This document shows positions 1 to 5,317 of a stretch of DNA of 8,203 nucleotides, piece by piece. Origin of the DNA: Polynucleobacter meluiroseus (GTDB taxonomy: Bacteria > Pseudomonadota > Gammaproteobacteria > Burkholderiales > Burkholderiaceae). The position numbers were made by a program, and so were the translations under genes. Numbering within the stretch: position 1 is the first letter of the stretch; each line of letters begins with the position of its first letter. The notes beneath the pieces are model-generated. The model had not been told where the DNA came from and did not search any database. It was given only the letters and a program-made list of their open reading frames with translations. The stretch is taken from contig CAMBJN010000057.1 in assembly GCA_945867755.1 (NCBI GenBank), positions 1-8,203 of the forward strand, given 5' to 3'.

Positions 1-280
1 GAAGGTGATTGATTTGACTGATGGTCCTCACATTGAGCGTGAGCTCATGTTGATCAAGGTCAGAGCTGTTGGTAAGGAGCGCGAAGAAATGAAACGCATT
101 ACGGACATTTTCCGCGGTCGTATCATTGATGTCAGCGATAAGTCTTACACCATCGAGCTGACTGGAGACAGCAGTAAATTAGATGCATTCATTGAAGCCA
201 CAGACCGCACTGCCATTTTGGAAACAGTCCGAACTGGTTGTTCTGGCGTTGGTCGCGGTGAGCGTATCTTGAAGGTATAA
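1..280 (+). CDS. ilvH: Acetolactate synthase small (regulatory) subunit, C-terminal part, cut by the left window edge
   Basis: The frame is open from the first complete codon at base 2 to the TAA at 278-280, giving 92 codons. The family is usually about 163 residues, so roughly the N-terminal 70, including most of the ACT domain, lie outside the window. The visible part matches the C-terminal domain of IlvH/IlvN: GPHIERELMLIKV, then MKRITDIFRGRIIDVS, then SSKLDAFIEA and a glycine/arginine-rich end. IlvH binds the catalytic subunit (IlvB/IlvI) and gives it valine feedback sensitivity and full activity in making acetolactate from pyruvate. ilvC follows after 41 bases with no terminator between, so the two are probably one operon, with the large subunit gene expected just upstream. 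Identity is sure; the true start cannot be seen. Confidence 0.95.
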   Translation, partial: KVIDLTDGPHIERELMLIKVRAVGKEREEMKRITDIFRGRIIDVSDKSYTIELTGDSSKLDAFIEATDRTAILETVRTGCSGVGRGERILKV

Positions 281-321
281 CTTTTTAACAAACAAACAAC
301 TGAAATTACATAGGAAATAGC

Positions 322-1338
322 ATGAAAGTTTTTTACGATAAAGACGCAGACTTATCTTTGATCAAAGGTAAGCAAGTAACAATCATTGGTTACGGTTCAC
401 AGGGCCATGCCCACGCACAGAACTTGAATGATTCTGGTGTGAAAGTAACTGTTGGTTTACGCAAAGGCGGCGCTTCTTGGAGCAAAGCTGCGAACGCAGG
501 TTTGCAAGTTAAAGAAGTGGCTGAAGCTGTTAAAGGCGCAGACGTTGTGATGATGTTGTTGCCGGATGAGCAAATCGCTGAGGTGTACAACAAAGAAGTT
601 GCTCCAAATATCAAGGCAGGCGCTGCGTTGGCATTTGCTCACGGCTTTAACGTTCACTACGGTCAAGTAATTCCTCGTGCAGACGTGGACGTGATCATGA
701 TTGCTCCTAAGGCACCTGGTCATACAGTTCGCGGTACATATTCACAAGGTGGTGGTGTGCCTCATTTGATCGCTGTTCATCAAAACACAACTGGTTCAGC
801 ACGTGATGTGGCTTTGTCATATGCAACAGCCAACGGTGGTGGTCGTGCCGGCATCATTGAAACAAACTTCCGTGAAGAAACTGAAACTGACTTGTTCGGT
901 GAGCAGGCCGTTCTTTGTGGTGGCGCAGTTGAATTGATCAAGGCTGGTTATGAAACTTTGGTTGAAGCAGGTTACGCCCCAGAAATGGCCTACTTCGAGT
1001 GCTTGCACGAATTAAAGTTGATTGTTGACTTGATCTACGAAGGTGGTATCGCCAACATGAACTACTCAATCTCAAATAACGCTGAGTACGGTGAGTATGT
1101 GACTGGCCCACGTATTGTGACTGAAGATACAAAGAATGCAATGCGTCAGTGTTTGAAAGATATTCAAACTGGTGAATACGCAAAGAGCTTCATCTTGGAA
1201 AACAAAGCAGGTGCACCTACATTAATCTCCCGTCGTCGCTTGAATGCAGAGCATGAGATTGAGATAGTTGGTACTAAATTGCGCGCGATGATGCCTTGGA
1301 TTGCTAAGAACAAGTTAGTTGATCAAAGCAAGAACTAA
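322..1338 (+). CDS. ilvC: Ketol-acid reductoisomerase (NADP+), class I
   Basis: This cytosolic enzyme isomerises and reduces acetolactate or acetohydroxybutyrate to the dihydroxy acids on the valine, isoleucine and leucine routes, using NADPH and Mg2+. The 338 residues match the short class I family. The Rossmann motif GYGSQGHAHA is at 23-32. Arg47 and Ser52 lie in the loop that normally selects the NADPH phosphate. AHGFNVHYG carries the conserved His107. The knotted C-terminal domain supplies the metal ligands Asp190 and Glu194 (TDLFGEQ) and Glu226 and Glu230 (FECLHELK), with Ser251 in YSISN. No key residue is missing. The start is fixed by AGGA at 312-315, six bases before the ATG, and by the family N-terminus MKVFYDKDADL. 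It follows ilvH by 41 bases and has no terminator before psd. Confidence 0.98.
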   Translation: MKVFYDKDADLSLIKGKQVTIIGYGSQGHAHAQNLNDSGVKVTVGLRKGGASWSKAANAGLQVKEVAEAVKGADVVMMLLPDEQIAEVYNKEVAPNIKAGAALAFAHGFNVHYGQVIPRADVDVIMIAPKAPGHTVRGTYSQGGGVPHLIAVHQNTTGSARDVALSYATANGGGRAGIIETNFREETETDLFGEQAVLCGGAVELIKAGYETLVEAGYAPEMAYFECLHELKLIVDLIYEGGIANMNYSISNNAEYGEYVTGPRIVTEDTKNAMRQCLKDIQTGEYAKSFILENKAGAPTLISRRRLNAEHEIEIVGTKLRAMMPWIAKNKLVDQSKN

Positions 1339-1392
1339 GCAAAACCAAGACTAGTCCTTAAATAAATAAAAATATCCAGAAAGAGAAACCAC

Positions 1393-2046
1393 ATGGCAGT
1401 TCATTACCCGCATCCGGTGATTGCAAAAGAAGGATGGCCGCATGTGGCCATCGCGGGTTTTGTATTGTTAATGATTCATTCCTCCGCAGGGTGGGTATGG
1501 TCTTGGCCTTTCTGGATTATTTTTATTTTTGTGGTCCAATTTTTCAGAGACCCAGGTCGTCCGATTCCCCTGACCAAAGATGCGGTCTTATCGCCAGCTG
1601 ATGGTCGAGTCATCATTGTTGAAAAAGGATTTGATCCATATGCCAATCGTGAAGCGCTCAAGATCAGTATTTTCATGAATGTGTTCAATGTCCATTCCAA
1701 TCGTTCGTCTGTGAATGGCATGATCAAACGCATTGAGTATTTCCCAGGTAAGTTTGTGAATGCTGATTTTGATAAAGCATCCACAGAAAATGAACGCAAT
1801 GCTATGGTGATTGACGCCAATGGTCAAACCATCACATTGGTTCAAGTGGCCGGCTTGATTGCCCGCAGAATTCTTTGCTACGCACATTTAGGCGATAAGA
1901 TTAAAAAGGGCGAGCGTTATGGTTTTATCCGTTTTGGCTCAAGGGTGGACGTCTATCTACCTCTGACTGCAGAGCCATTGGTCAGTGTTGGCGATAAAGT
2001 ATCAGCAACTAGCACGGTACTAGCCAAATTGCCGGGATTGGACTAA
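1393..2046 (+). CDS. psd: Phosphatidylserine decarboxylase proenzyme, short (type II, PSD-A) form
   Basis: This membrane enzyme removes CO2 from phosphatidylserine to make phosphatidylethanolamine, using a pyruvoyl group formed by self-cleavage. The 217 residues fit the short bacterial form, not the roughly 300-residue E. coli form. Two hydrophobic stretches near 17-31 and 36-51 should anchor it in the inner membrane. The conserved SPADG is at 67-71 and FMNVFNVHSNR, with the conserved His101, at 94-104. Self-cleavage is expected between Gly182 and Ser183 in RFGSRVD; this subfamily uses GSR where the long form has LGST. The ATG has a modest Shine-Dalgarno (AGAG at 1382-1385, seven bases upstream). 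pssA, which makes its substrate, starts 10 bases after the stop, so the pair is surely co-transcribed. The 54-base gap after ilvC has no T-tailed hairpin. Confidence 0.96.
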   Translation: MAVHYPHPVIAKEGWPHVAIAGFVLLMIHSSAGWVWSWPFWIIFIFVVQFFRDPGRPIPLTKDAVLSPADGRVIIVEKGFDPYANREALKISIFMNVFNVHSNRSSVNGMIKRIEYFPGKFVNADFDKASTENERNAMVIDANGQTITLVQVAGLIARRILCYAHLGDKIKKGERYGFIRFGSRVDVYLPLTAEPLVSVGDKVSATSTVLAKLPGLD

Positions 2047-2056
2047 AAAGTAGTCT

Positions 2057-2911
2057 ATGACGACATTTCGACGTAGAAAACCAAGATTAACTAAAAACTT
2101 ACCCAGCAATGTGACGCCTTTGCGTCGCAATGATTGGGCTGGCCCTGATCAAGAGAATCTAGGTCGACCACGTAATCGTGGCATCTACTTATTACCCAAT
2201 GCTTTCACGACCGCCAATTTATTTTGTGGTTTCTTTGCCATTGTGCAAGCCATGAACCAACGTTTTGAAATTGCTGCGATTGCCATTTTTGTGGCTTTGG
2301 TCATGGATGGCATGGATGGTCGCGTTGCCCGTATGACCAATACCCAAAGTGCCTTTGGTGAGCAGTACGACTCATTAACGGATATGGTCTCTTTTGGCGT
2401 GGCACCGGCATTGATTGCCTATGAGTGGGTTTTAAAAGATTTGGGTAAATGGGGCTGGTTGGCCGCATTTATCTTCTGTGCGGGCGCCGCCTTACGCTTG
2501 GCACGATTCAATACCAATATCGGTGTGGTTGATAAACGCTTTTTCCAAGGCTTACCAAGCCCAGCCGCCGCTTCTTTGATTGCCGGCTTTGTCTGGTTGG
2601 CGGTGGATAACAAATTGCATGTTCAAGAGTTGGCTTTGCCTTGGGTCATGTTCGTTTTGACCATTTATGCGGGTATCACGATGGTTTCAAACGCCATGTT
2701 CTACAGCGGTAAAGCATTGGATGTGCGCTACAGAGCCCCCTTTGGCGTGATGATTTTGGTGATCTTGGGATTTGTTTTGGTATCCAGCGACCCACCTGTG
2801 GCCCTGTTTGGTTTATTTGTGGCTTACGCCATCTCGGGCTATGTTTTTTGGATTTGGCAAAAGATTGTCTTGCGTAAGAAAAAAGCTTCAGATATGCTTT
2901 CTGACAATTAA
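2057..2911 (+). CDS. pssA: CDP-diacylglycerol--serine O-phosphatidyltransferase
   Basis: This integral membrane enzyme joins serine to CDP-diacylglycerol, giving phosphatidylserine and CMP; Psd from the preceding gene then decarboxylates the product. The CDP-alcohol phosphatidyltransferase signature is complete. Asp87-Gly88, Ala91-Arg92, Gly101, Asp105 and Asp109 have the exact DG-x2-AR-x8-G-x3-D-x3-D spacing. Hydrophobic segments spread from about residue 45 to the C-terminus fit a multi-pass protein. The first 40 residues are basic and proline-rich (RRRKPRLTK) and probably cytosolic. The 284-residue length fits the membrane-embedded type, not the E. coli phospholipase D-like PssA. The ATG is 10 bases after the psd stop with no strong Shine-Dalgarno, which suggests coupling to psd translation. 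Its last codons overlap the predicted -35 box of the leader promoter for leuA. Confidence 0.95.
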   Translation: MTTFRRRKPRLTKNLPSNVTPLRRNDWAGPDQENLGRPRNRGIYLLPNAFTTANLFCGFFAIVQAMNQRFEIAAIAIFVALVMDGMDGRVARMTNTQSAFGEQYDSLTDMVSFGVAPALIAYEWVLKDLGKWGWLAAFIFCAGAALRLARFNTNIGVVDKRFFQGLPSPAAASLIAGFVWLAVDNKLHVQELALPWVMFVLTIYAGITMVSNAMFYSGKALDVRYRAPFGVMILVILGFVLVSSDPPVALFGLFVAYAISGYVFWIWQKIVLRKKKASDMLSDN

Positions 2912-2930
2912 TTCATTTTTTGTGTATATT
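2901..2930 (+). promoter_or_regulatory. Predicted sigma70 promoter for the leuA leader
   Basis: CTGACA at 2901-2906 (five of six matches to TTGACA) and TATATT at 2925-2930 (five of six to TATAAT) are 18 bases apart. The -35 box lies inside the last codons of pssA. A start six to eight bases after the -10 box falls at about 2936-2938. The only purine there is A2938, which is also the first base of the leader peptide ATG. The promoter is inferred from sequence match and from its fit just before a leucine-rich leader. Confidence 0.65.
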
Positions 2931-2937
2931 AGGGTTT

Positions 2938-3006
2938 ATGAATACAAATTTTTCACTGCTGCTACTTTTAGAACTAGGTCAAAACCTGGGGTCTGTGCAC
3001 GCTTAA
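2938..3006 (+). CDS. leuL: Leucine-rich leader peptide of the leuA attenuator (22 residues)
   Basis: The small frame ATG(2938)-TAA(3004-3006) encodes 22 residues beginning MNTNFS. Five leucines in a row follow at positions 7-11, read from codons CTG CTG CTA CTT TTA (2956-2970), with further leucines at 13 (CTA) and 17. A terminator hairpin starts 27 bases after its stop and leuA follows. This is the layout of a leucine attenuator: scarce Leu-tRNA stalls the ribosome on the leucine run, and the stall decides which RNA hairpin forms. The peptide itself probably has no function. AGGG at 2931-2934 is only three bases from the ATG, too close for a normal ribosome site, and the predicted transcription start is at or beside the ATG, so translation may be leaderless. 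The symbol is by analogy with enterobacterial leuL; the peptides need not share sequence. Confidence 0.87.
   Translation: MNTNFSLLLLLELGQNLGSVHA
2974..2989 (+). promoter_or_regulatory. Protector (1:2) hairpin of the leuA attenuator
   Basis: CTAGGT at 2974-2979 pairs with ACCTGG at 2984-2989 around a CAAA loop: six pairs, one of them G-U. It lies inside the leader peptide gene just after the leucine codons. It ties up bases 2986-2989, which are needed for the antiterminator. A ribosome held on the later leucine codons would open it. The stem is short, so this is the least certain part of the attenuator. Confidence 0.5.
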
Positions 3007-3040
3007 ACTTTAGATTCAAAGCAAACAACACGAACCCCAG
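2986..3040 (+). promoter_or_regulatory. Antiterminator (2:3) structure of the leuA attenuator
   Basis: Bases 2986-2997 (CTGGGGTCTGTG) can pair with 3029-3040 (CACGAACCCCAG). Over 12 positions there are ten Watson-Crick pairs, one G-U (2994/3032) and one C-A mismatch (2993/3033). An inner helix, GCTT 3001-3004 with AAGC 3019-3022, can extend it. It uses 3034-3040, the same bases as the 5' arm of the terminator, so the two structures exclude each other. A ribosome that reaches the leader stop at 3004-3006 would cover the 5' strand and leave the terminator free to form. Confidence 0.8.
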
Positions 3041-3058
3041 TCCTACTGGGGTTTTTTT
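3033..3058 (+). terminator. Intrinsic terminator (3:4 hairpin) of the leuA attenuator
   Basis: AACCCCAG at 3033-3040 and CTGGGGTT at 3046-3053 form a perfect 8-bp stem around the loop TCCTA. The 3' side runs into seven T residues at 3052-3058. It stands between the leader peptide stop and the leuA ribosome site. It can therefore also end read-through transcription from pssA, but its main role is inferred to be leucine-dependent premature termination. Confidence 0.88.
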
Positions 3059-3091
3059 ATTTAGAAAATTTTGTAAGTCCGGGAGCAAGTC

Positions 3092-4636
3092 ATGACAGAT
3101 AAATTGATTATTTTTGATACCACTTTGAGAGATGGTGAGCAATCACCTGGTGCCTCAATGACCAAAGATGAAAAGGTCAGAATTGCAAGGCAGCTTGAGC
3201 GTCTTCGCGTGGACGTGATTGAGGCAGGTTTTGCTGCCAGCTCTGATGGAGACTTTGCGGCGATCAATGCCATTGCCCAGGTCATCAAAGATTCAACGGT
3301 TTGCTCTTTGGCACGCGCCAACGAAAAAGATATCACCCGAGCCGCAGATGCTTTGAAGGGTGCCAACTCTAAGCGCATTCACACATTCATCGCTACATCA
3401 GCATTGCACATGGAAAAGAAGTTGCGCATGACGCCTGACCAGGTGTTTGAGCAAGCCAAGGCTGCTGTGCGCTTTGCGCGCAATCACACCAATGATGTTG
3501 AGTTTTCACCAGAAGATGGTTATCGCTCTGAAGTAGATTTTTTGTGTCGCGTGCTTGAAGCTGTGATCAAAGAGGGCGCTACAACCATCAACGTACCTGA
3601 CACGGTTGGTTATGCTGTGCCTGAGCTTTATGGCAACTTCATCAAAACATTGCGTGAGCGCATCCCTAACTCTGATAAAGCCATTTGGTCTGTTCATTGC
3701 CACAACGACTTGGGTATGGGCGTTGCCAATTCATTGGCAGGCGTCAAGATCGGTGGAGCTCGTCAAGTCGAATGCACTATCAATGGTTTGGGTGAGCGTG
3801 CCGGTAACACTTCTTTAGAGGAAGTTGTGATGGCCATCAAAACTCGCAAAGATTACTTTGATTTGTCAGTGCGTATTGATACGACTCAAATCGTGCCAGC
3901 TTCTAAGATGGTCTCTCAGATCACTGGTTTTGTGGTTCAACCGAATAAAGCAGTGGTTGGAGCCAATGCCTTTGCTCACGCCTCAGGGATTCATCAAGAC
4001 GGTGTTTTGAAAGCTCGTGATACCTACGAAATCATGCGAGCTGAAGATGTGGGTTGGGCTGCCAATAAGATCGTTTTGGGCAAATTGTCTGGCCGAAACG
4101 CATTTAAACAGCGTTTGCAAGAATTGGGCATCGAGATGGATTCTGAGGCCGATATGAATGATGCTTTCTCTAGATTCAAGACTTTGGCAGACCAAAAAGC
4201 AGAGATTTTTGATGAAGATATCACAGCCATCGTAGGCAATAACGCCCAAGAGGCTAGTGACCACTACCGCTTTATCTCAATGGCACAAAGGTCTGAAACA
4301 GGAGAAAGACCTTTTGCCAGGGTTACTTTTAAATCAGGTGGAGAGGAGTTCACATCTGAGGCTGAGGGTAATGGCCCAGTGGATGCAACCTTGAATGCGA
4401 TCGAATCCAAGGTCAAAAGCGGGGCTGAGCAGTTGTTGTACTCGGTCAATGCGATAACGACCGGAACTGAGTCTCAGGGTGAAGTCACGGTTCGTCTTGC
4501 CAAGGGTGGACGGATTGTGAACGGCGTTGGCACAGATCCGGACATTGTGGCCGCTTCAGCCAAGGCTTATTTGGCAGCTTTGAATAAGTTATATGACCCA
4601 GCTGCGCAGAAATTGAACGCCCAGATGGCTGTTTAA
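3092..4636 (+). CDS. leuA: 2-isopropylmalate synthase
   Basis: This cytosolic enzyme condenses acetyl-CoA with 2-ketoisovalerate, the first committed step to leucine, and in this family is normally inhibited by leucine. The 514 residues match the bacterial short form. The TIM-barrel domain opens with DTTLRDGEQSPGASM (9-23; Arg13 and Asp14 at the active site). It carries VHCHNDLGMG at 201-210 (metal ligands His202 and His204) and NGLGERAGN at 231-239. FAHASGIHQDG is at 294-304. The C-terminal allosteric domain starts near 390 and has GNGPVDA at 426-432, so feedback control should be intact. The start is set by GGGAG at 3081-3085, six bases before the ATG. Transcription is probably governed by the attenuator just upstream, which separates it from pssA. 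Confidence 0.97.
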   Translation: MTDKLIIFDTTLRDGEQSPGASMTKDEKVRIARQLERLRVDVIEAGFAASSDGDFAAINAIAQVIKDSTVCSLARANEKDITRAADALKGANSKRIHTFIATSALHMEKKLRMTPDQVFEQAKAAVRFARNHTNDVEFSPEDGYRSEVDFLCRVLEAVIKEGATTINVPDTVGYAVPELYGNFIKTLRERIPNSDKAIWSVHCHNDLGMGVANSLAGVKIGGARQVECTINGLGERAGNTSLEEVVMAIKTRKDYFDLSVRIDTTQIVPASKMVSQITGFVVQPNKAVVGANAFAHASGIHQDGVLKARDTYEIMRAEDVGWAANKIVLGKLSGRNAFKQRLQELGIEMDSEADMNDAFSRFKTLADQKAEIFDEDITAIVGNNAQEASDHYRFISMAQRSETGERPFARVTFKSGGEEFTSEAEGNGPVDATLNAIESKVKSGAEQLLYSVNAITTGTESQGEVTVRLAKGGRIVNGVGTDPDIVAASAKAYLAALNKLYDPAAQKLNAQMAV

Positions 4637-4648
4637 GCCCAAATAAGC

Positions 4649-4654
4649 TATAAT
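4649..4654 (+). promoter_or_regulatory. Predicted -10 box of the rpsO promoter
   Basis: TATAAT at 4649-4654 is a perfect -10 consensus, 13 bases after the leuA stop. The bases at -35 distance (TGGCTG at 4626-4631, 17-base spacer, inside the end of leuA) match poorly. A start near 4661 would give rpsO a 5' leader of about 165 bases. Confidence 0.5.
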
Positions 4655-4693
4655 TTCGGCACTTTCTGGGAATTTCTCAAAAAGTGCCGAAAT
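4653..4693 (+). repeat. 13-bp perfect inverted repeat between leuA and rpsO
   Basis: ATTTCGGCACTTT at 4653-4665 is the exact reverse complement of AAAGTGCCGAAAT at 4681-4693, with a 15-base loop. In RNA read through from leuA it would form a strong hairpin 16 bases after the leuA stop. No T-run follows, so it is not a classical intrinsic terminator. It may protect the leuA mRNA end or act as a weak or factor-aided terminator. Its left arm overlaps the last two bases of the TATAAT box, so a DNA operator role is also possible. Confidence 0.7.
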
Positions 4694-4714
4694 GATTGAT
4701 TCCTTTAATAAGTA

Positions 4715-4731
4715 AAAGAGAATCAAAACTT
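4715..4731 (+). terminator. Weak hairpin with UUCG loop and T-run in the rpsO leader
   Basis: AAAACT at 4715-4720 can pair with GGTTTT at 4725-4730 around the loop TTCG, with one more T following. The stem has a single G-C pair, so it is weak. It might be a degenerate terminator ending leuA transcription or part of the folded rpsO leader. Low confidence in either role. Confidence 0.25.
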
Positions 4732-4815
4732 TCGGGTTTTTACAACAATTCGCACGACATATCGGGTAAGAGTCCAATAACTTATTGAATCTCAAGCTCG
4801 TTTGTTCGCAAGTAT

Positions 4816-4819
4816 GGAG
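4816..4819 (+). promoter_or_regulatory. Ribosome binding site of rpsO
   Basis: GGAG at 4816-4819 is seven bases before the ATG at 4827. It decides the start against an in-frame upstream TTG at 4785, which would add 14 residues not found in S15. Confidence 0.85.
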
Positions 4820-4826
4820 TTTAAAA

Positions 4827-5096
4827 ATGGCTATTCTTACAGCTGATAAAGCCGTTATTGTTAAAGATAACGCACGTGCAGCAAATGACACAGGCAGTCC
4901 TGAAGTTCAAGTTGCTTTGTTAACTGCTCGCATCAATGATTTAACACCTCACTTCAAAGCAAATGCTAAAGATCATCACAGCCGTCGTGGCTTGTTGAAG
5001 ATGGTCAGCCGTCGCCGTCGTTTACTCGACTATTTGAAGTCTAAAGATTTTGATCGTTATCGCGCTTTGATTGATAAGCTCGGTCTACGTAAGTAA
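4827..5096 (+). CDS. rpsO: 30S ribosomal protein S15
   Basis: S15 binds 16S rRNA early in assembly of the small-subunit platform and takes part in bridging to the 50S subunit. The product has 89 residues, the standard length. It shows the family pattern DTGSPEVQVALLTARINDLT in the first half, then FKANAKDHHSRRGLLKMVSRR with the conserved His-His-Ser-Arg-Arg, RNA-contacting face, and RRRLLDYLKSKD, ending in the typical GLRK. Start chosen at MAILTADKA, with GGAG seven bases upstream. pnp follows 221 bases later, the rpsO-pnp order conserved in many bacteria. The long leader upstream would allow the S15 autoregulation known in E. coli, but I cannot recognise the E. coli pseudoknot here. Confidence 0.98.
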   Translation: MAILTADKAVIVKDNARAANDTGSPEVQVALLTARINDLTPHFKANAKDHHSRRGLLKMVSRRRRLLDYLKSKDFDRYRALIDKLGLRK

Positions 5097-5102
5097 TTCC
5101 GA

Positions 5103-5140
5103 CGATGCCTGCCTCAGTTTGACTTTGGCAGGCATTATCG
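5103..5140 (+). terminator. Hairpin just after rpsO (possible attenuating terminator or mRNA end)
   Basis: ATGCCTGCC at 5105-5113 pairs perfectly with GGCAGGCAT at 5127-5135 (9 bp, 13-base loop), starting eight bases after the rpsO stop. CGAT and ATCG on the outer sides could extend it across a bulge. Only three T residues follow (5141-5143), so termination is probably partial, allowing read-through into pnp. It would also shield the rpsO mRNA 3' end. Confidence 0.55.
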
Positions 5141-5177
5141 TTTAGAGCGGTCGGTGGCTGCTCGCAGTACAGGACCC

Positions 5178-5233
5178 GTGTCATTCCAAAGACAGGTTAA
5201 CTATCCTCTCTGAGCCTTTCTTTGGAATGGCAT
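5178..5233 (+). promoter_or_regulatory. Long hairpin in the pnp leader, candidate RNase III site
   Basis: Bases 5178-5192 pair with 5219-5233 over 15 consecutive positions (13 Watson-Crick, two G-U). After one C/T mismatch, AGG 5194-5196 pairs with CCT 5215-5217. The stem is therefore 18 pairs long with an 18-base terminal loop. No T-run follows. In E. coli, RNase III cuts a comparable stem in the pnp leader and PNPase then represses its own translation. Position and shape suggest the same here; the function is inferred. Confidence 0.6.
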
Positions 5234-5268
5234 CCTTACTCCGCAAAGCCACTAATTGCTCCAGTGCT

Positions 5269-5292
5269 GCCATAGCGCTGATTTTCTATGGC
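5269..5292 (+). promoter_or_regulatory. Small hairpin next to the pnp ribosome site
   Basis: GCCATAG at 5269-5275 pairs perfectly with CTATGGC at 5286-5292 (7 bp, 10-base loop). It lies 11 bases before the Shine-Dalgarno at 5304 and buries an upstream in-frame ATG at 5288, which argues against that ATG as the start of pnp. Confidence 0.45.
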
Positions 5293-5303
5293 AAATGTTG
5301 ATT

Positions 5304-5307
5304 GGAG
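5304..5307 (+). promoter_or_regulatory. Ribosome binding site of pnp
   Basis: GGAG at 5304-5307 is ten bases before the ATG at 5318. The spacing is slightly long but it favours 5318 over the ATG at 5288 (no Shine-Dalgarno, inside a hairpin) and the ATG at 5324 (16 bases away). Confidence 0.7.
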
Positions 5308-5317
5308 ATATACAGAA

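Noticed and set aside
1349..1356. Palindrome GACTAGTC in the ilvC-psd gap, considered as operator or terminator
   Set aside because: It has only four pairs per arm with no loop and no T-run; a palindrome this short can occur by chance.
2772..3095. A 107-codon plus-strand frame covering the end of pssA and the spacer before leuA
   Set aside because: It overlaps pssA in another frame, has no family resemblance, and the spacer part is explained by the leader peptide, terminator and leuA ribosome site.
2936..3142. A 68-codon minus-strand frame across the leuA regulatory region
   Set aside because: It is antisense to the attenuator and the leuA start, with no recognisable domain; the leucine-codon and hairpin structure on the plus strand accounts for the sequence.
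4692..4715. Seven-codon frame (MIDSFNK) after the inverted repeat, considered as a leader peptide
   Set aside because: No regulatory codon run, no ribosome site, and no coupled hairpin choice; most likely chance.
4785..4826. N-terminal extension of rpsO from a TTG at 4785
   Set aside because: The 14 extra residues do not belong to S15, and GGAG at 4816-4819 points to the ATG at 4827.
5288..5317. Ten-residue N-terminal extension of pnp from the ATG at 5288
   Set aside because: That ATG is inside a 7-bp hairpin, lacks a Shine-Dalgarno, and the family N-terminus begins at 5318.
5097..5317. The structured rpsO-pnp spacer considered as a tRNA or small RNA gene
   Set aside because: No cloverleaf, T-loop or anticodon pattern, and the hairpins fit 3'-end and leader elements of the flanking genes.
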